64,000 nucleotides of DNA from Amoebidium appalachense (taxonomy: Eukaryota; Ichthyosporea): the NCBI GenBank assembly GCA_963693365.1, contig CAVNZM010000005.1, positions 6,944,001-7,008,000 on the forward strand. The letters are read 5' to 3'. The notes under the pieces were generated by a model, which saw only the letters and a program-made list of their open reading frames with translations, searched no databases and was not told the origin of the DNA. The position numbers were made by a program, and so were the translations under genes. Shown here in pieces: positions 1 through 17,611 of this stretch (position 1 is the first letter of the stretch; each line of letters begins with the position of its first letter).

Positions 1-507
1 ACGTGCAACTTGCAGGATTATTCATGGGAAAACAGATATAATAGCCACATGGGACCGACACGTAGCAGAGGAACCATGAGCGTTAAGTTATAGTTTTATC
101 ATGGGAAAATATGCAAGTAGCCGCGTGAGGTATGACTGTGGAATGCATCGATAATCAAGTACTGTCACCCGATTGGCTCAATAGGTTTATTGGAACCGTG
201 ATAGCCATGGGACAGAACCGTGAACCGTATGTGATTGGCTCTCGTAGCCAAAAAGCACATACCGATGCGCATGTCTGAGCCGCTGTGCGAGCTCCGTTAT
301 AAGGGCATGTCGGGGGCTTCAGAGCTCACTCAGTGTGCTCGGCTTACTAGGTGTAAGTAGGACTAGCACGTAACTAAGCAAAGCGTGGTCTAGTCAACCC
401 CGTTCATTTATAAACATATTGTTTGTCACAGACACACGATCATATTATACAACAAGTCGTTTGACCGGTTCAGATGTGGCAGACAAGGCATCCTTTGGGA
501 AAACTTT
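1..507. other. Left flank of the large transposon, no gene found
   Basis: About 0.5 kb of sequence outside the element. I see no convincing coding exon. It has two 'GATTGGCTC' CCAAT-type motifs (around 172 and 233). Positions 505-507 are TTT, the proposed left copy of the target-site duplication. If the element is removed, this flank joins directly to position 17615. Confidence 0.5.
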
Positions 508-537
508 CATCAGCAAACTTCCCGGAAGTATTGCCAA
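508..537 (+). repeat. Left terminal inverted repeat
   Basis: Begins CATCAGCAAACTTCCCGG, followed after two divergent bases by GTATTGCCAA. The reverse complement of 17582-17611 is the same at 28 of 30 bases. The TTT immediately outside is the proposed target duplication. Confidence 0.75.
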
Positions 538-1480
538 CGTATTTTTTGCTATTGGGGCTATTGGCGATATTGGCAATAGAACCCCTTGCCGCCAATAAGA
601 ACACCATATTGCAATAATATTGCTTTGGTATTGTCAATGGTAATACAGTACCAATACCCTCTATTGTCGATATCCCGCTGATATGAATATATTATCCAGT
701 ATATGTTACATCAATATCGCCAATACATTAGAGTGCCATTACATTACCATTGCATTACTATTGGGCTAGCATTATAGACGTATTGCCAATATCAATTATA
801 CCCGGGCGATATTACAATAACAACCAAATAATATCAAAAATACAGATAATGATATGGATAATACTGTATTTTCGCATTGTAGTTGCACTATGAACACATT
901 ATTAATGTATTGCCAATATGTAATTCATAGAAATACAAAGATTTAAATATCAAGAAACATATAAACAATGTATTGCCAAAATATGATCCAACTATAATCA
1001 ATATATAAATGCGGTATCGCCGATAGGTTGTTTTATTATCGTGAGTATATTGATGACATAAACAGAGGTATGATTAATACACTCCCAACACATTACAAAT
1101 AAGGAATAAGTAAGTATGTTCCATATCAAGCATATATTGGCAACATACGAATGATACCACCACCATAAAGATATAAGTATTGATAATGCATTGCATATAT
1201 ATTATAAATATCACACTATATTATTCAAATACATTGCCAATAAATTGATAATGGGAACGAATGCATGCAAAGTACAGTATAAGTGCGCTTATAACATGAA
1301 AGGCATATCGGACGAACATTGCCAATGTATTAATAATAACTTTATTGACACCTCATTAATCACATGCTCAATATATTGGCAATATGCACACGGTACGGTA
1401 AGCACAGCCCCATGATCATTGTCAATGTATTGCCAATGTATTGCACATGTCGTCATCCATACGTGTTCCGTATGGTCACT
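538..1480. repeat. Left subterminal AT-rich block with TATTGGCAATA motifs
   Basis: About 0.95 kb of AT-rich DNA without a supportable gene. It holds roughly a dozen or more close matches to TATTGCCAATA or its complement TATTGGCAATA, for example near 575, 780, 909, 1224, 1374 and 1430, in both orientations. Short ORFs here (such as 1191-1415) are unremarkable. The likely role, by analogy with CACTA elements, is transposase binding. Confidence 0.6.
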
Positions 1481-1766
1481 TTATTAACTTCGGTTGGATA
1501 TACCACATTATATTGAGGACCACACCTGGTGGCCCTCCCCTCCCCCCCTCCCCCCCCCCGCCCCCCCCCCCCCCCCCCCTCCCCCCCCCCCCCCCGCCCC
1601 CCCCCCCTCCCCCCCCCCCCCCCCCCCCCCCCGCGCCCCACCCCCTTTTCCCACAGGCTCAACCGGCCATGTATACACCGCCCCCCCCCCCCCCCCCCTA
1701 AAAAAACCCAAGTCCACTACCCCCCCCCCCCCCCCCCCCCACCCAAAATCAAAGAAAAAAAAACTT

Positions 1767-2586
1767 TTAGGGCTCGTCAATGTTGCAGGCGGCATGGGAC
1801 TTGTCGATGTTGCAGGCATGGCCGTGCTCGGTATTGGCGGCGAGGGGAGACTTAGGAGCGGGGGGAGGCTCTGGAGCGTGGGGGGACTTTTGGGCGTTGA
1901 TCTCTGAGTCTTGTTGCTCAGCCTCGGCCTCCTTGAGCCTTGCCTCCTCCTGGGCCTTGAAAGTCTTCCAGTTGTTGATGGCCTGAGGACACACGTATTA
2001 GAATGAATGTAACAAGAGTTCTGCAGACAAAGACATGTGCCAAGTGGCAAGCTGCAAATGGAGCATAATTTAACTGAAATAATAATATGCAAACATACTC
2101 CCCATCTTCTGGCAAGAAAGCTATAAAATGTGGAAGTATCATGTGAAGTTCATGTTCAAGGGGTTGGGAGGAGGGAGGGGGGGGGGGGGGGGTTCCCTAC
2201 CGCTTCAAAAGACCTCGTGTTCGCCAGCCCGTGCCAGTCCTTGGGGATGCCTCCCTCCTTGGAGAAGGGTGACCAGACAGGCAAGCCATTTTCAGCTTGT
2301 GCCGCAGTGCGGTCGCTCAGACAGGCCTCGATGATGTAGATGATGAAGCGCACAAATTGGGGCGAGTCCTTCAGCACGTCCTGCATCATTGAGAAATCAG
2401 CAGTTAGCTATGATCATGTGGATTGGGCTTGGGTTAATCTAGTACATCAAGGACCATTAACTTAGTAAAAGGAAAATGAACTCATAGACAGCAAACGCAA
2501 TTGAAACAAACGAAAGAACTAGAAAAGAAAGTGATTCCATACACACATGCCCAAAAGGGCTATTATGGGAGGGGATAAGGGTGTGT

Positions 2587-2621
<35 letters not shown>

Positions 2622-3590
2622 GGACTTACGTCAATGGTCTCGAAGGTGATGTCCATGTCGTTGGCGCGGTTTCGCACTTCATCCAAGGCCAATAGCAGGT
2701 CGAGGAGCGCTGGGTTCCCAAAAGGGTGGCCGGTCTCTGGGTCGCGGAAAGCCCTGCTGCCACCTGACATGCCTGGGGCAAGGTCGATGATATCCATGAG
2801 GCTCTGCCAGAACGCCCACCGGGACGTGAACTCCCCGGGGACATCCCTGTCCAAGATCTGCAAGAAGAGATGTGCATGTCAGTGATGAGTGCTGACGAAA
2901 GAATGTACAAACAGATTCAGAATAACTTGTCAACGGTAAAAGGTGTTCAATGCCTAACAAACAGCTACTACTAGCATAGTATCATGGGCACATTCATTTT
3001 TGTCCTACACTCTGACTATAAAACTCTACATTGCAGGCAGTGTTTGGGGTTTGAACACACAAGCAACCAGGGTTTAGGAAGCTTACCCTGACGTTTCCTG
3101 GAAGCACACTGAACATGGGCATTTGCCGCCGGACAGACTTGACGACGTTGTGCTTGGCCTGTGACATGGCCCTGCTGAACCTGCCATGTTTGGGTGGAGG
3201 GTGTTAATATCGTTATATAAAAAAGTCAACAAGATAACCAACCATTTTAATGTAAACCTATGGATAGTTGTCCCACACTACTTGCAAGAAGTAAAGTATG
3301 TCGACGACAATATCACTCACTAGAAACATATGAACAATACAATGCCAATATCATTTACATATCGAAGACATGTTGGCAATACTATTTCGATACAATGCCA
3401 CAGCTATTACGAATATATGAAACATATGAGGGACACGTAAACTTAATCAAAAGTACAACAAGTGTTCACTAACATATTGCCAATGTATCAGAATGATACG
3501 ATGCCGTATATCAACCCTATGAGCACCTCATTATGATGGATAGAACACTTGGGGATGATGTGGTGTGCTTGTGTGTGTGTGCTTGCGCTT

Positions 3591-3625
<35 letters not shown>

Positions 3626-4908
3626 TTACTTACTTGGACCTGAGCTTGAAGTCTTCATCGGTCCGCTTCAGCTTGCCGAAGTACACAACGGCTTCTTGAA
3701 TCTCCTCGTCGGAAACCTTCCCCCAGGAGGGCTTTCCTGTGGGGGGGTCTTTCTTGAGCGTCATAGCGATGGCCTTGATAAGGCGCTGGGGATCATTCTG
3801 GATGTTGGCGCCAAACTTCATGAGCACCGTGGTGTACACAGTGTCGGTCATGGGGTGCTTCCGAAGAAGCCTTGCCTGCATTGGATGGAATAAAGAGAGG
3901 GTTGGTAAGAAGGTCTTTTTTATCTCATGGAACAAAGATTTAATGAAGACATGCACATGACTAATTGATTCGTTAACTGACGTGAACCATAGAATAGGGT
4001 TTTTATGGGTTTGGATTTGATACACATGCGGTTGAACATTCTTAATTACTTCAAACGTTGTCTTCAAGGTTTGGCCGTGTCATTGGGAGGGGGAGGGGGG
4101 GGGGGGGGGGACGATGTCTTCAAGGTTTGGCGGTGTCATTGGGAGGGGGGAAGGGGGGGGGGGGGGGGGCTGGATGGGGAGGATGGGGGGCCGGGGATGC
4201 ATTACCACAGTGGTGTTCAGCATCAACTCATCATCCGCAGTAGCCTCATTGGAGGACACATCAGACATCTTCATCTTCTTGACCTTGGGCCTCTTGGGGG
4301 GGTCGTCGTCCTGGGAGGGAGCGGCCCGCTTCAGGACACCCGTCGTCGCGAAATTCGCGATGCCTGCTCTTTTCGATGGTGTCTCTGTGCCAAAAGCAAT
4401 GTCCAGAGCATCACGCTCGGTCAACTCCGGCACTTGCGCGCGCAGGAGGGCAGCAAACGCGATGTCGAGTTTGGAGTAGTTCATCGGGGCCGAGACGGGG
4501 GCGGGGGTCAACGGCATGGGTAGCTTGGAGCTGTCCTTGCTGCTGGAGCTGTCCTTGCTGCCGGATTTATCTGTGTAGGAATGGTTGGGCACTCAACATC
4601 CCGACCGAAGCCACAAGAGTATTACGAGGTCACTACCAACTTATTCTCAATACATGCTAAGTACAACACCAATACTGTAACGATATCACGATGGTATTGC
4701 CATTATGTACGTAGCCTACGACAATTGCATAAAGCATAACAAATGTATATTAGCAATGTATTGCGCATGTTTGTTCGATATTCACCGTCAACGAGGAACA
4801 CATTGAAAATGAGATGCAGTTGGTTTGTGTACAATGGTAGGTGTTTGGACCGTGTGTGTGTTTCTGTGGTTGTGTGTGTGTGCGCGTGTGTGTGTGTGGT
4901 GGGTGGTG

Positions 4909-4955
<47 letters not shown>

Positions 4956-5894
4956 AAAAAAGACAAGACCTGGCAGCAAGGGCCAAGACAAAGACTGGTA
5001 GGCTCTCACTAAAAGTGTGGGGTTAGGGTCCCAGTATGAGCGGCAGCGGCAGCGCAATTCTAGGGGTGTTGCTGCTAGCCAACCCTCAGAGAGAATGTTG
5101 ACAGCCTGTGCAAAGTTTGGGCCCGAATGGAACCCAAAGTGAAGCGCAAACGGCGTGGTCATGACAAGGTCACCAGGGTACTGCACCAGCACCTCAGGGA
5201 CCAGACCCTCCTTCACCCATTCCATGATTGCTTCGGCGGTAGGAATGAACGTCTTGTGTTGTATGGGGTTTTTGCACTCAACACCTAAGTCTTCCTGCAG
5301 TTTGGCTACGATCGTTCGATACACCGAGGGTGGGTAACAAAACCAGAATTTTGGGTAGCCAGCAACATGTAGTGAACAAGACGGCACCCCGTTGTCCTCC
5401 GAGTGAATTTCAAACACAGAACCTCCCTTCTTCGCAGGTGATAAGTGCACGTAACTAAACGGCCGATTGATACCAGGCAAGTCCTGAAGATAATGAGGCC
5501 GACCAAGGGGTGTTGCATTGACCAGTTGTGTCAGATCAGGAATGCTATGCAGGCGTCTTTTCGGCGGGGGGAGGTCAACGTGTGCAGCATATACACCCCC
5601 ACCGTTGAGTGCCTTTTCGTACAGACTTACGACTTCACGGACGGTGGTTTGAGGACTAAGTGGGGGTGCATGTGCCCTAGCAGCTTCGATGCTAGCCTGT
5701 ATGTCTATAGTCGTGCAAGGTGTGCGAATGACCTGCCTCCAATGATTGTTGGTGGGTTGCAATGTAAATACGTGGGCATGCTTGCGTAGAGCAGTGGGTG
5801 TGTACTGAGACAAGGCATCTACAAAGGGTATTGGGGGGGCGAACTGTCGAAGCACAACACCACCAACGTCTACATCAGCAATCTTCCCCCCCAT
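1767..5894 (-). CDS. KDM4/JMJD2-type JmjC dioxygenase, transposon cargo (7 exons, 749 aa)
   Basis: Spliced model on the minus strand: 5894-4970, 4570-4206, 3875-3634, 3180-3087, 2857-2630, 2380-2201, 1982-1767. All junctions are GT-AG, phases agree, and 750 codons end in TAA. Residues ~135-285 form a JmjC domain of KDM4 type: Fe(II) ligands H164-x-E166 and H252, 2-oxoglutarate-contacting candidates Y148 and K182, and a zinc site C207-x5-H213 plus C282-x-C284, the arrangement typical of JMJD2 histone H3K9/K36 demethylases. A basic PKRPKVKKMK stretch in exon 2 looks like a nuclear signal. The remaining helical C-terminal half is not recognised. No clear JmjN domain is seen. The frame stays open ~60 nt upstream of the chosen Met, so an upstream exon is possible. 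The gene is intact while the neighbouring transposase has frameshifts. Demethylase activity is inferred from residues only; an anti-silencing role is a hypothesis. Confidence 0.75.
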
Positions 5895-6384
5895 CGGAAA
5901 CCCCTCTACGACGTCGACGACGGGTTCGGAGTAGTTTACGATACCTGAGTGGCTGCGTTTGGTACCCTCGACATTTTAATGGATGGAAAAGCTGAAAACC
6001 CATCGTCGACGTCGACAAGCATGTTACAGGGTAATAAAGAGGTCCACTGATTTTTCGACCCTCATGTGTATATGCCAACGTCATCCTATGGACATGCTGT
6101 GCATGCGTTTACACCGTCCATTAAACAAATGTAGCACCTATTCCAATGCTATAGATGTGCTATGGACGTCGTAAGCCTGTTCTACGTATGTATACTGTGT
6201 AGGCTAACATGATGGGTATCGTCGACGTCGAAAACAAAGCATACTGTGAAGGCGATTCTAAGCATCTTAATATGAGGTTTCCGACGTCTGTAAACTAATA
6301 AGAAACGGCGAATTCTGCAATAATAAATACTGTTTTTATAATGTATAAGTACAATAGTTTTATGTGTATATATATATATATCAT

Positions 6385-6432
<48 letters not shown>

Positions 6433-6570
6433 TTGGGGTTTTTATAATGTATAAGTACAATAGTTTTATGTATATATATATAGTATACTTATATATATAT
6501 ATATATATATATATATTGGGGGGTAGGGGTGTCCTGGGAATGAATGACCCCCGGAGTAGTTTTTCATAGA
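5895..6570. repeat. JmjC upstream region: CGTCGACG palindromes and (AT)n
   Basis: Between the JmjC start and the next repeat. It contains several CGTCGACG-like palindromes (around 5911, 6003-6016, 6221) and two long (TA)n tracts (about 6367-6430 and 6467-6516), each preceded by the same 'TATAATGTATAAGTACAATA' stretch, so the unit is duplicated. No coding sequence is supported. It probably includes the promoter of the minus-strand JmjC gene. Confidence 0.5.
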
Positions 6571-6575
6571 AGCCC

Positions 6576-6775
6576 CATACGACCACCATAAGGATCGCTA
6601 ATTATACCCCCATACGATCATTATAATGATCTCATTATATGCCCCATACGACCACCATAAGGATCGCTAGTTATACCCCCATACGATCATCATAATGATC
6701 TCATTCTATGCCTCATACGATCATTATAGTGATCACATACCAAAATCCATACGGTCATCATAATGATCACAAGGA
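6576..6775. repeat. Six iteron-like 34-35-bp palindromic repeats
   Basis: Units begin CATACG at 6576, 6611, 6645, 6680, 6714 and 6748. The core of the best unit is the perfect 16-bp dyad GATCATTATAATGATC; others are degenerate. The regular spacing and dyad symmetry suggest protein-binding sites, such as for a recombinase or regulator. Confidence 0.7.
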
Positions 6776-6815
6776 GATTATCTAACGGGCGCAACTGACA
6801 TGTGAATTTGTTTTT

Positions 6816-7419
6816 ACGAAAGTGAACCTGCAATGGTTGTAAACCACGGCAAGCCCCCAGTCATCAATTTATTGATCCGTGAGGTCCATGTGCCCAAAAA
6901 ACGGGAGAAGTCTTCACCCCGTGAAAAAACAGCACGTATGTGTGGATCAATGGGGGTTGTGTGTGGGTGTAGGTGGGTGGGTGAAAAGGAATATATAGCT
7001 GTAAGGCTGTGGATGCTAAACACAGAAGATGTGTTTGTAGCTTGCTGATCTGCTAAAAACTGTCGTGCTTATATACCTAAGCCTACCGATCTGAGCCAAT
7101 CAAAAATCGATCTAGTGATATGTGAAATTTGATCCGAGCCAATCATAACTCGGTCTAGTGATCTGTGGTATCTGATGTTTTGACTGGCTAATAGGTGCCC
7201 GTGTGCGGGCAGCCAACCGCTAACTGCTAAAACACGAAATGAAGCCTACATGGTTATGTTGGTATCGAACACCCATCCTACGTGTTTACCCAGAAAAATA
7301 TTTATGTCAATAATTTCCACAAATAAAACCTCTATGAAAACTACTTCGGGACGTGTGTTGCCTCTAGGGGGACATCCCCTTGGACGAAAGTGAACCTGCA
7401 ATGGTTGTAAACCACGGCA
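6816..7419. repeat. 36-bp direct repeats downstream of the tyrosine recombinase
   Basis: Positions 6816-6851 and 7384-7419 are identical over 36 bp (starting ACGAAAGTGAACC). The right copy ends 28 bp from the 3' end of the recombinase ORF. Split direct repeats following a tyrosine-recombinase gene are a feature of Ngaro/PAT-type DIRS elements. The 532 bp between them have no gene but include two tandem ~44-bp units (7089-7176) sharing a GAGCCAATCA motif. Confidence 0.65.
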
Positions 7420-7447
7420 CGAGAGCAGTATGCTTGCTCCAAAGGTT

Positions 7448-8209
7448 TCACTTAAGAATAGAGGCGAATACACGTGTGGTGGTGGCAGCAATGGAGGCCG
7501 GACGAAGTCGAGTATAGATCAGGAAGCAGTCGGAGGACCACCGGCCGAGTTGTTTGATCCGGGAGTCGTCGACCCCGGCCTCAGCCAGTGCTGTGGCCCC
7601 CCCGATGCGGAGGCTGTGTCCGGCAAACCGGGAGGGTGAGAGGCCTGCCCGGGAGAGGAGGGCACGGAAATCGGCAGAGAAAGCACTCTTGGTGTAGGGG
7701 ATGCCACCGAGACTGAAGAGGGGGTCGTCGGGTTGACCGGACAAGTTGTAGCCAGGAACTGCCGGAGGAGATGGGCTGGGGAGAAGTGGGTGAGGGGCAG
7801 GGCAGCTAGGGTGACGTTGACACCTCGGGCCTGTACATCCGTCTTAGAGGTTGGCAGGTGGAGGGTGGCATGGGACAAAGTCCCGGTGGGGGTGTAGCTG
7901 AAGGTCACATCCTTCCGTTTAACGTGACGGGACGGGTCGAAAGAAGTCAGGGTCTTGGAGGTAAATTCCCCTGAACGGAGGAGACCACAGAAACCGACGA
8001 TGAGGGCCGTCCATAGCCGGAGATTGGCCGAGGAGGCCTTGGTGGGGCACTGGCCATGGAGTAGGCGGAGGTGGGAGGGGAGGAGGGGTTCCCTGGACCA
8101 GGTGGATGAGCGGGGTCGGATGTTGTGAGAAAGCTGCCATCGGCCTACCCCCCGGAGGAACCAGGCCAGAGACTTGTCGTGGGGGTAGGGAGCAGGGAGG
8201 CCCATGTCG
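7448..8209 (-). pseudogene. Tyrosine recombinase (DIRS/Crypton-like), truncated by gap, one frameshift
   Basis: Minus-strand coding sequence of a phage-integrase-fold recombinase. Upstream part: GFCGLLRSGEF carries the first catalytic Arg. Downstream part: GHSLRIGGAT (H-x-x-R), LGRWSSD, and the nucleophile Tyr in CFLIYTR. The two parts lie in different frames, joined by an apparent one-base deletion near 7745-7752. The N-terminus runs into the assembly gap. The H-S-L-R-I-G-G and L-G-R-W-S-S motifs resemble recombinases of DIRS-like retroelements. No reverse transcriptase or RNase H is visible in the window, so a Crypton-type, recombinase-only element is also possible. The frameshift could be real decay or a consensus error. 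Confidence 0.75.
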
Positions 8210-8709
8210 NNNNNNNNNNNNNNNNNNNNNNNNNNNNNNNNNNNNNNNNNNNNNNNNNNNNNNNNNNNNNNNNNNNNNNNNNNNNNNNNNNNNNNNNNNN
8301 NNNNNNNNNNNNNNNNNNNNNNNNNNNNNNNNNNNNNNNNNNNNNNNNNNNNNNNNNNNNNNNNNNNNNNNNNNNNNNNNNNNNNNNNNNNNNNNNNNNN
8401 NNNNNNNNNNNNNNNNNNNNNNNNNNNNNNNNNNNNNNNNNNNNNNNNNNNNNNNNNNNNNNNNNNNNNNNNNNNNNNNNNNNNNNNNNNNNNNNNNNNN
8501 NNNNNNNNNNNNNNNNNNNNNNNNNNNNNNNNNNNNNNNNNNNNNNNNNNNNNNNNNNNNNNNNNNNNNNNNNNNNNNNNNNNNNNNNNNNNNNNNNNNN
8601 NNNNNNNNNNNNNNNNNNNNNNNNNNNNNNNNNNNNNNNNNNNNNNNNNNNNNNNNNNNNNNNNNNNNNNNNNNNNNNNNNNNNNNNNNNNNNNNNNNNN
8701 NNNNNNNNN
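8210..8709. other. Assembly gap, 500 N
   Basis: Exactly 500 N, a conventional gap size rather than a measured length. The tandem array begins immediately to its right, so the gap probably hides more repeat units, the recombinase N-terminus and perhaps 5' exons of the transposase gene. Confidence 0.95.
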
Positions 8710-10030
8710 TGTAAAAGCACCACACATGACTTTTGGAATTGAAGTAGGAAGGTGTGGTTTTGCCGTGAGAGTCCCTAATTGCATACACACCTTCATCCCC
8801 CCCCCCCAACAGCTTTGTACAAGAGGGTTTTGGACCCACCCTCCTGTGTACGAAGCTATTCACAAAAACCACCCCATAAGTAACCGTATGTACATGAATA
8901 TGTAAAAGCACCACACATGACTTTTGGAATTGAAGTAGGAAGGTGTGGTTTTGCCGTGAGAGTCCCTAATTGCATACACACCTTCATCCCCCCCCCCAAC
9001 AGCTTTGTACAAGAGGGTTTTGGCCCCACCCTCCTGTGTACAAAGCTATTCACGAAAACCCCCCCACAAGTAACCGTATGTACATGAATATGTAAAAGCA
9101 CCACACATGACTTTGGAATTGAAGTAGGAAGGTGTGTTTTTGCCGTGAGAGTCCCTAATTGCATACACACCTTCATCCCCCCCCCAACAGCTTTGTACAA
9201 GAGGGTTTTGGCCCCACCCTCCTGTGTACAAAGCTATTCACGAAAAACCCCCCCACAAGTAACCGTATGTACATGAATATGTAAAAGCACCACACATGAC
9301 TTTGGGATTGAAGTAGGAAGGTGGGGTTTTGCCGTGAGAGTCCCTAATTGCATACACACCTTCATCCCCCCCCCCAACAGCTTTTTACAAGAGGGTTTTG
9401 GCCCCACCCTCCTGTGTACAAAGCTATTCACGAAAAACCCCCCACAAGTAACCGTATGTACATGAATATGTAAAAGCACCACACATGACTTTTGGAATTG
9501 AAGTAGGAAGGTGTGGTTTTGCCGTGAGAGTCCCTAATTGCATACACACCTTCATCCCCCCCCCCCAACAGCTTTGTACAAGAGGGTTTTGGCCCCACCC
9601 TCCTGTGTACAAAGCTATTCACGAAAAACCCCCCCACAAGTAACCGTATGTACATGAAGATGTAAAAGCACCACATATGACTTTTGGAATTGAAGTAGGA
9701 AGGTGTGGTTTTGCCGTGAGAGTCCCTAATTGCATACACACCTTCATCCCCCCCCCAACAGCTTTGTACAAGAGGGTTTTGGACCCAACCTCCTGTGTAC
9801 GAAGCTATTCACGAAAAACCCCCCCACAAGTAACCGTATGTACATGAAGATGTAAAAGCACCACATATGACTTTTGGAATTGAAGTAGGAAGGTGTGGTT
9901 TTGCCGTGAGAGTCCCTAATTGCATACACACCTTCATCCCCCCCCCCAACAGCTTTGTACAAGAGGGTTTTGGACCCACCCTCCTGTGTACGAAGCTATT
10001 CACAAAAACCCCCCCATAAGTAACCGTAAT
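8710..10030 (+). repeat. Seven ~190-bp tandem repeats
   Basis: Units start TGTAAAAGCACCACA at 8710, 8901, 9091, 9280, 9469, 9661 and 9851 (period 189-192 bp). Units are nearly identical and differ mostly in a poly-C run of 7-10 bases. Each contains a TTGTACAAGAGGG segment and a TTCATC-poly-C-AACAG stretch that resembles an intron 3' end. The period is not a multiple of three, so the minus-strand ORFs here are by-products. The left end is lost in the gap. Confidence 0.95.
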
Positions 10031-10170
10031 TACACAAAGGGGATTCGCATCATCTTTTGGCCTGTGGGTTTTTTTCCCTACTCCCCAAACGTCACATGGC
10101 CTTCTCTTCAGTATGTTAACATATGGCAACCCCCCCCCCCCCCCCCCCCCCACTTCCTGCAAACACGCAG

Positions 10171-16089
<5,919 letters not shown>

Positions 16090-16440
16090 TGTATGTCATT
16101 GCCTGTACCACAGGGAATACATTCCCAAGAGTTGAATTCTTTATTCCGTATGTATGCCGTACTTGCCCGTATTTCACGGTTGGGGGGGGGGGGGGGGGGG
16201 GTTGTCATTACTTTCCTGTATTATCCTTTATGCTACTTCAAGTTTTATACCCTACCGCTTACACAGGATGTAGGCTGGTGAAAGGTTTAATGGTAGGACG
16301 TTCGGTGACGTTTGTACCACGGACCACGGGAACATCTTCCCCAGGAACATTATTCAAAACAAAGAACTTTTATATTTTGAGGTGCTAAAAACGTGAGGAC
16401 CACTTGTTATGGCCGTTGCCCTTCTCAATCTTGGTACGGA
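16090..16440. other. Transposase 3' flank, nothing coding
   Basis: Sequence downstream of the transposase stop, with one poly-G run near 16183-16200. No gene, clear poly-A signal or structured repeat was recognised before the right subterminal block. Confidence 0.5.
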
Positions 16441-17581
16441 AATGCACCCATATTATACTGCAAATGTATTGTATATGACGTGTGTATATCGTACAGGTAC
16501 TGGTAGTATATTGATAGTACCTCCTACGTAATGATTTGTTCGCATTCGAACATACTGGCAGTATATACTGAGACTATAACCAATATATGGTGTCCTTAGC
16601 TGTGTCCGTATTGGTGACAGTATTATAGATGTATTCGCGACATTGCCAATACCACTTGTGCCTTAGATATTCGCAATAGGATAAAAGTTTTCTTGCTATA
16701 TCATGTTTATGTCCTACTAATATGGATGTGATATGGGTAGGATATGATCTACATAATATCAGTATATGTCCACCCTAATACCCCGGTATTAGCAATGTAC
16801 TGCGCATACAAGGACTACACTCCGAATATGTTTGTTGAACATGTGTTGGCAATACATTCACAATATTGCAACTACATAGGTAAAGTGACCTGTTCTTTCA
16901 TCCCCAATATTGTACCAATATATTGGCAATAAAATACACGCCCCATATTTTCGGTTGCTTTTACCTATTGATAATAGGTGCATAATAGTCTTGATATTGT
17001 GACGGATACATTGGCCATACATTTGGACCGAATTGAGATCCTATTATAAGCATATCACAACCCTATAACCAATAGCGACGATATGTTTGTATCGGCCATA
17101 TGGGACATATGTGTTGGGTATATTGCCAATAACCCAAAATGGTCAGGAATAATACATTCATAATATATTGGCAATAGTCTTGCCACGTTGGACAATACCA
17201 TAATTTGACACAAAATTATCCTACATTTTATATATTCATAACTTATTGACAATACTCCGCAAGCAATAGTATAATACCGAATAAATACATTGACAATATC
17301 GAAATTGTATTGTTAATAGGCACACGTACACGCGTTTTGAGATATTGCCAGTACATTACTCATACGGTATATAGTTATTGGTGGTAGACCCGGCATGGTA
17401 TGACAATAATATCAAAATATGTTGCCGATATTACGTCAATATTACCGTTCTATTACACTTCTATAGCGTCTCTACCACAGAAAATCTCTACTCGCAATAC
17501 ATTGGCAATGGATAATTGATATTACTTCAGTATTAATCTGGTATTGTTACGATATTGGCAATAGATAATAGCCTCACAATA
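16441..17581. repeat. Right subterminal AT-rich block with TATTGGCAATA motifs
   Basis: Mirror counterpart of the left block. Close matches to TATTGGCAATA or TATTGCCAATA appear near 16645, 16845, 16918, 17120, 17164, 17250, 17290, 17340, 17500, 17553 and 17577, in both orientations. No supportable ORF. Confidence 0.6.
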
Positions 17582-17611
17582 TTGGCAATACCGCCGGGAA
17601 GTTTGCTGATG
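17582..17611 (-). repeat. Right terminal inverted repeat
   Basis: Ends CCGGGAAGTTTGCTGATG, the exact reverse complement of 508-525; the inner 12 bases match at 10 positions. TTT follows at 17612-17614. Confidence 0.75.

Noticed and set aside
1494-2092. Pro-rich and Gly-rich long ORFs over homopolymers (here and at 24206-25008, 34392-34802, 47957-48433, 58767-59916)
   Set aside because: They are translations of poly-C/poly-G, (CT)n, (CA)n or (GGGA)n tracts inside introns or spacers, with mirror ORFs on the other strand.
8856-9962. Minus-strand ORFs of ~60-130 aa with repeated KPHLPTSIPK-type segments
   Set aside because: They arise only from the tandem 190-bp units, whose period is not a multiple of three.
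8710-10030. Regular ~190-bp repeats as a CRISPR array
   Set aside because: Whole units repeat with no unique spacers, and the genome is clearly eukaryotic.
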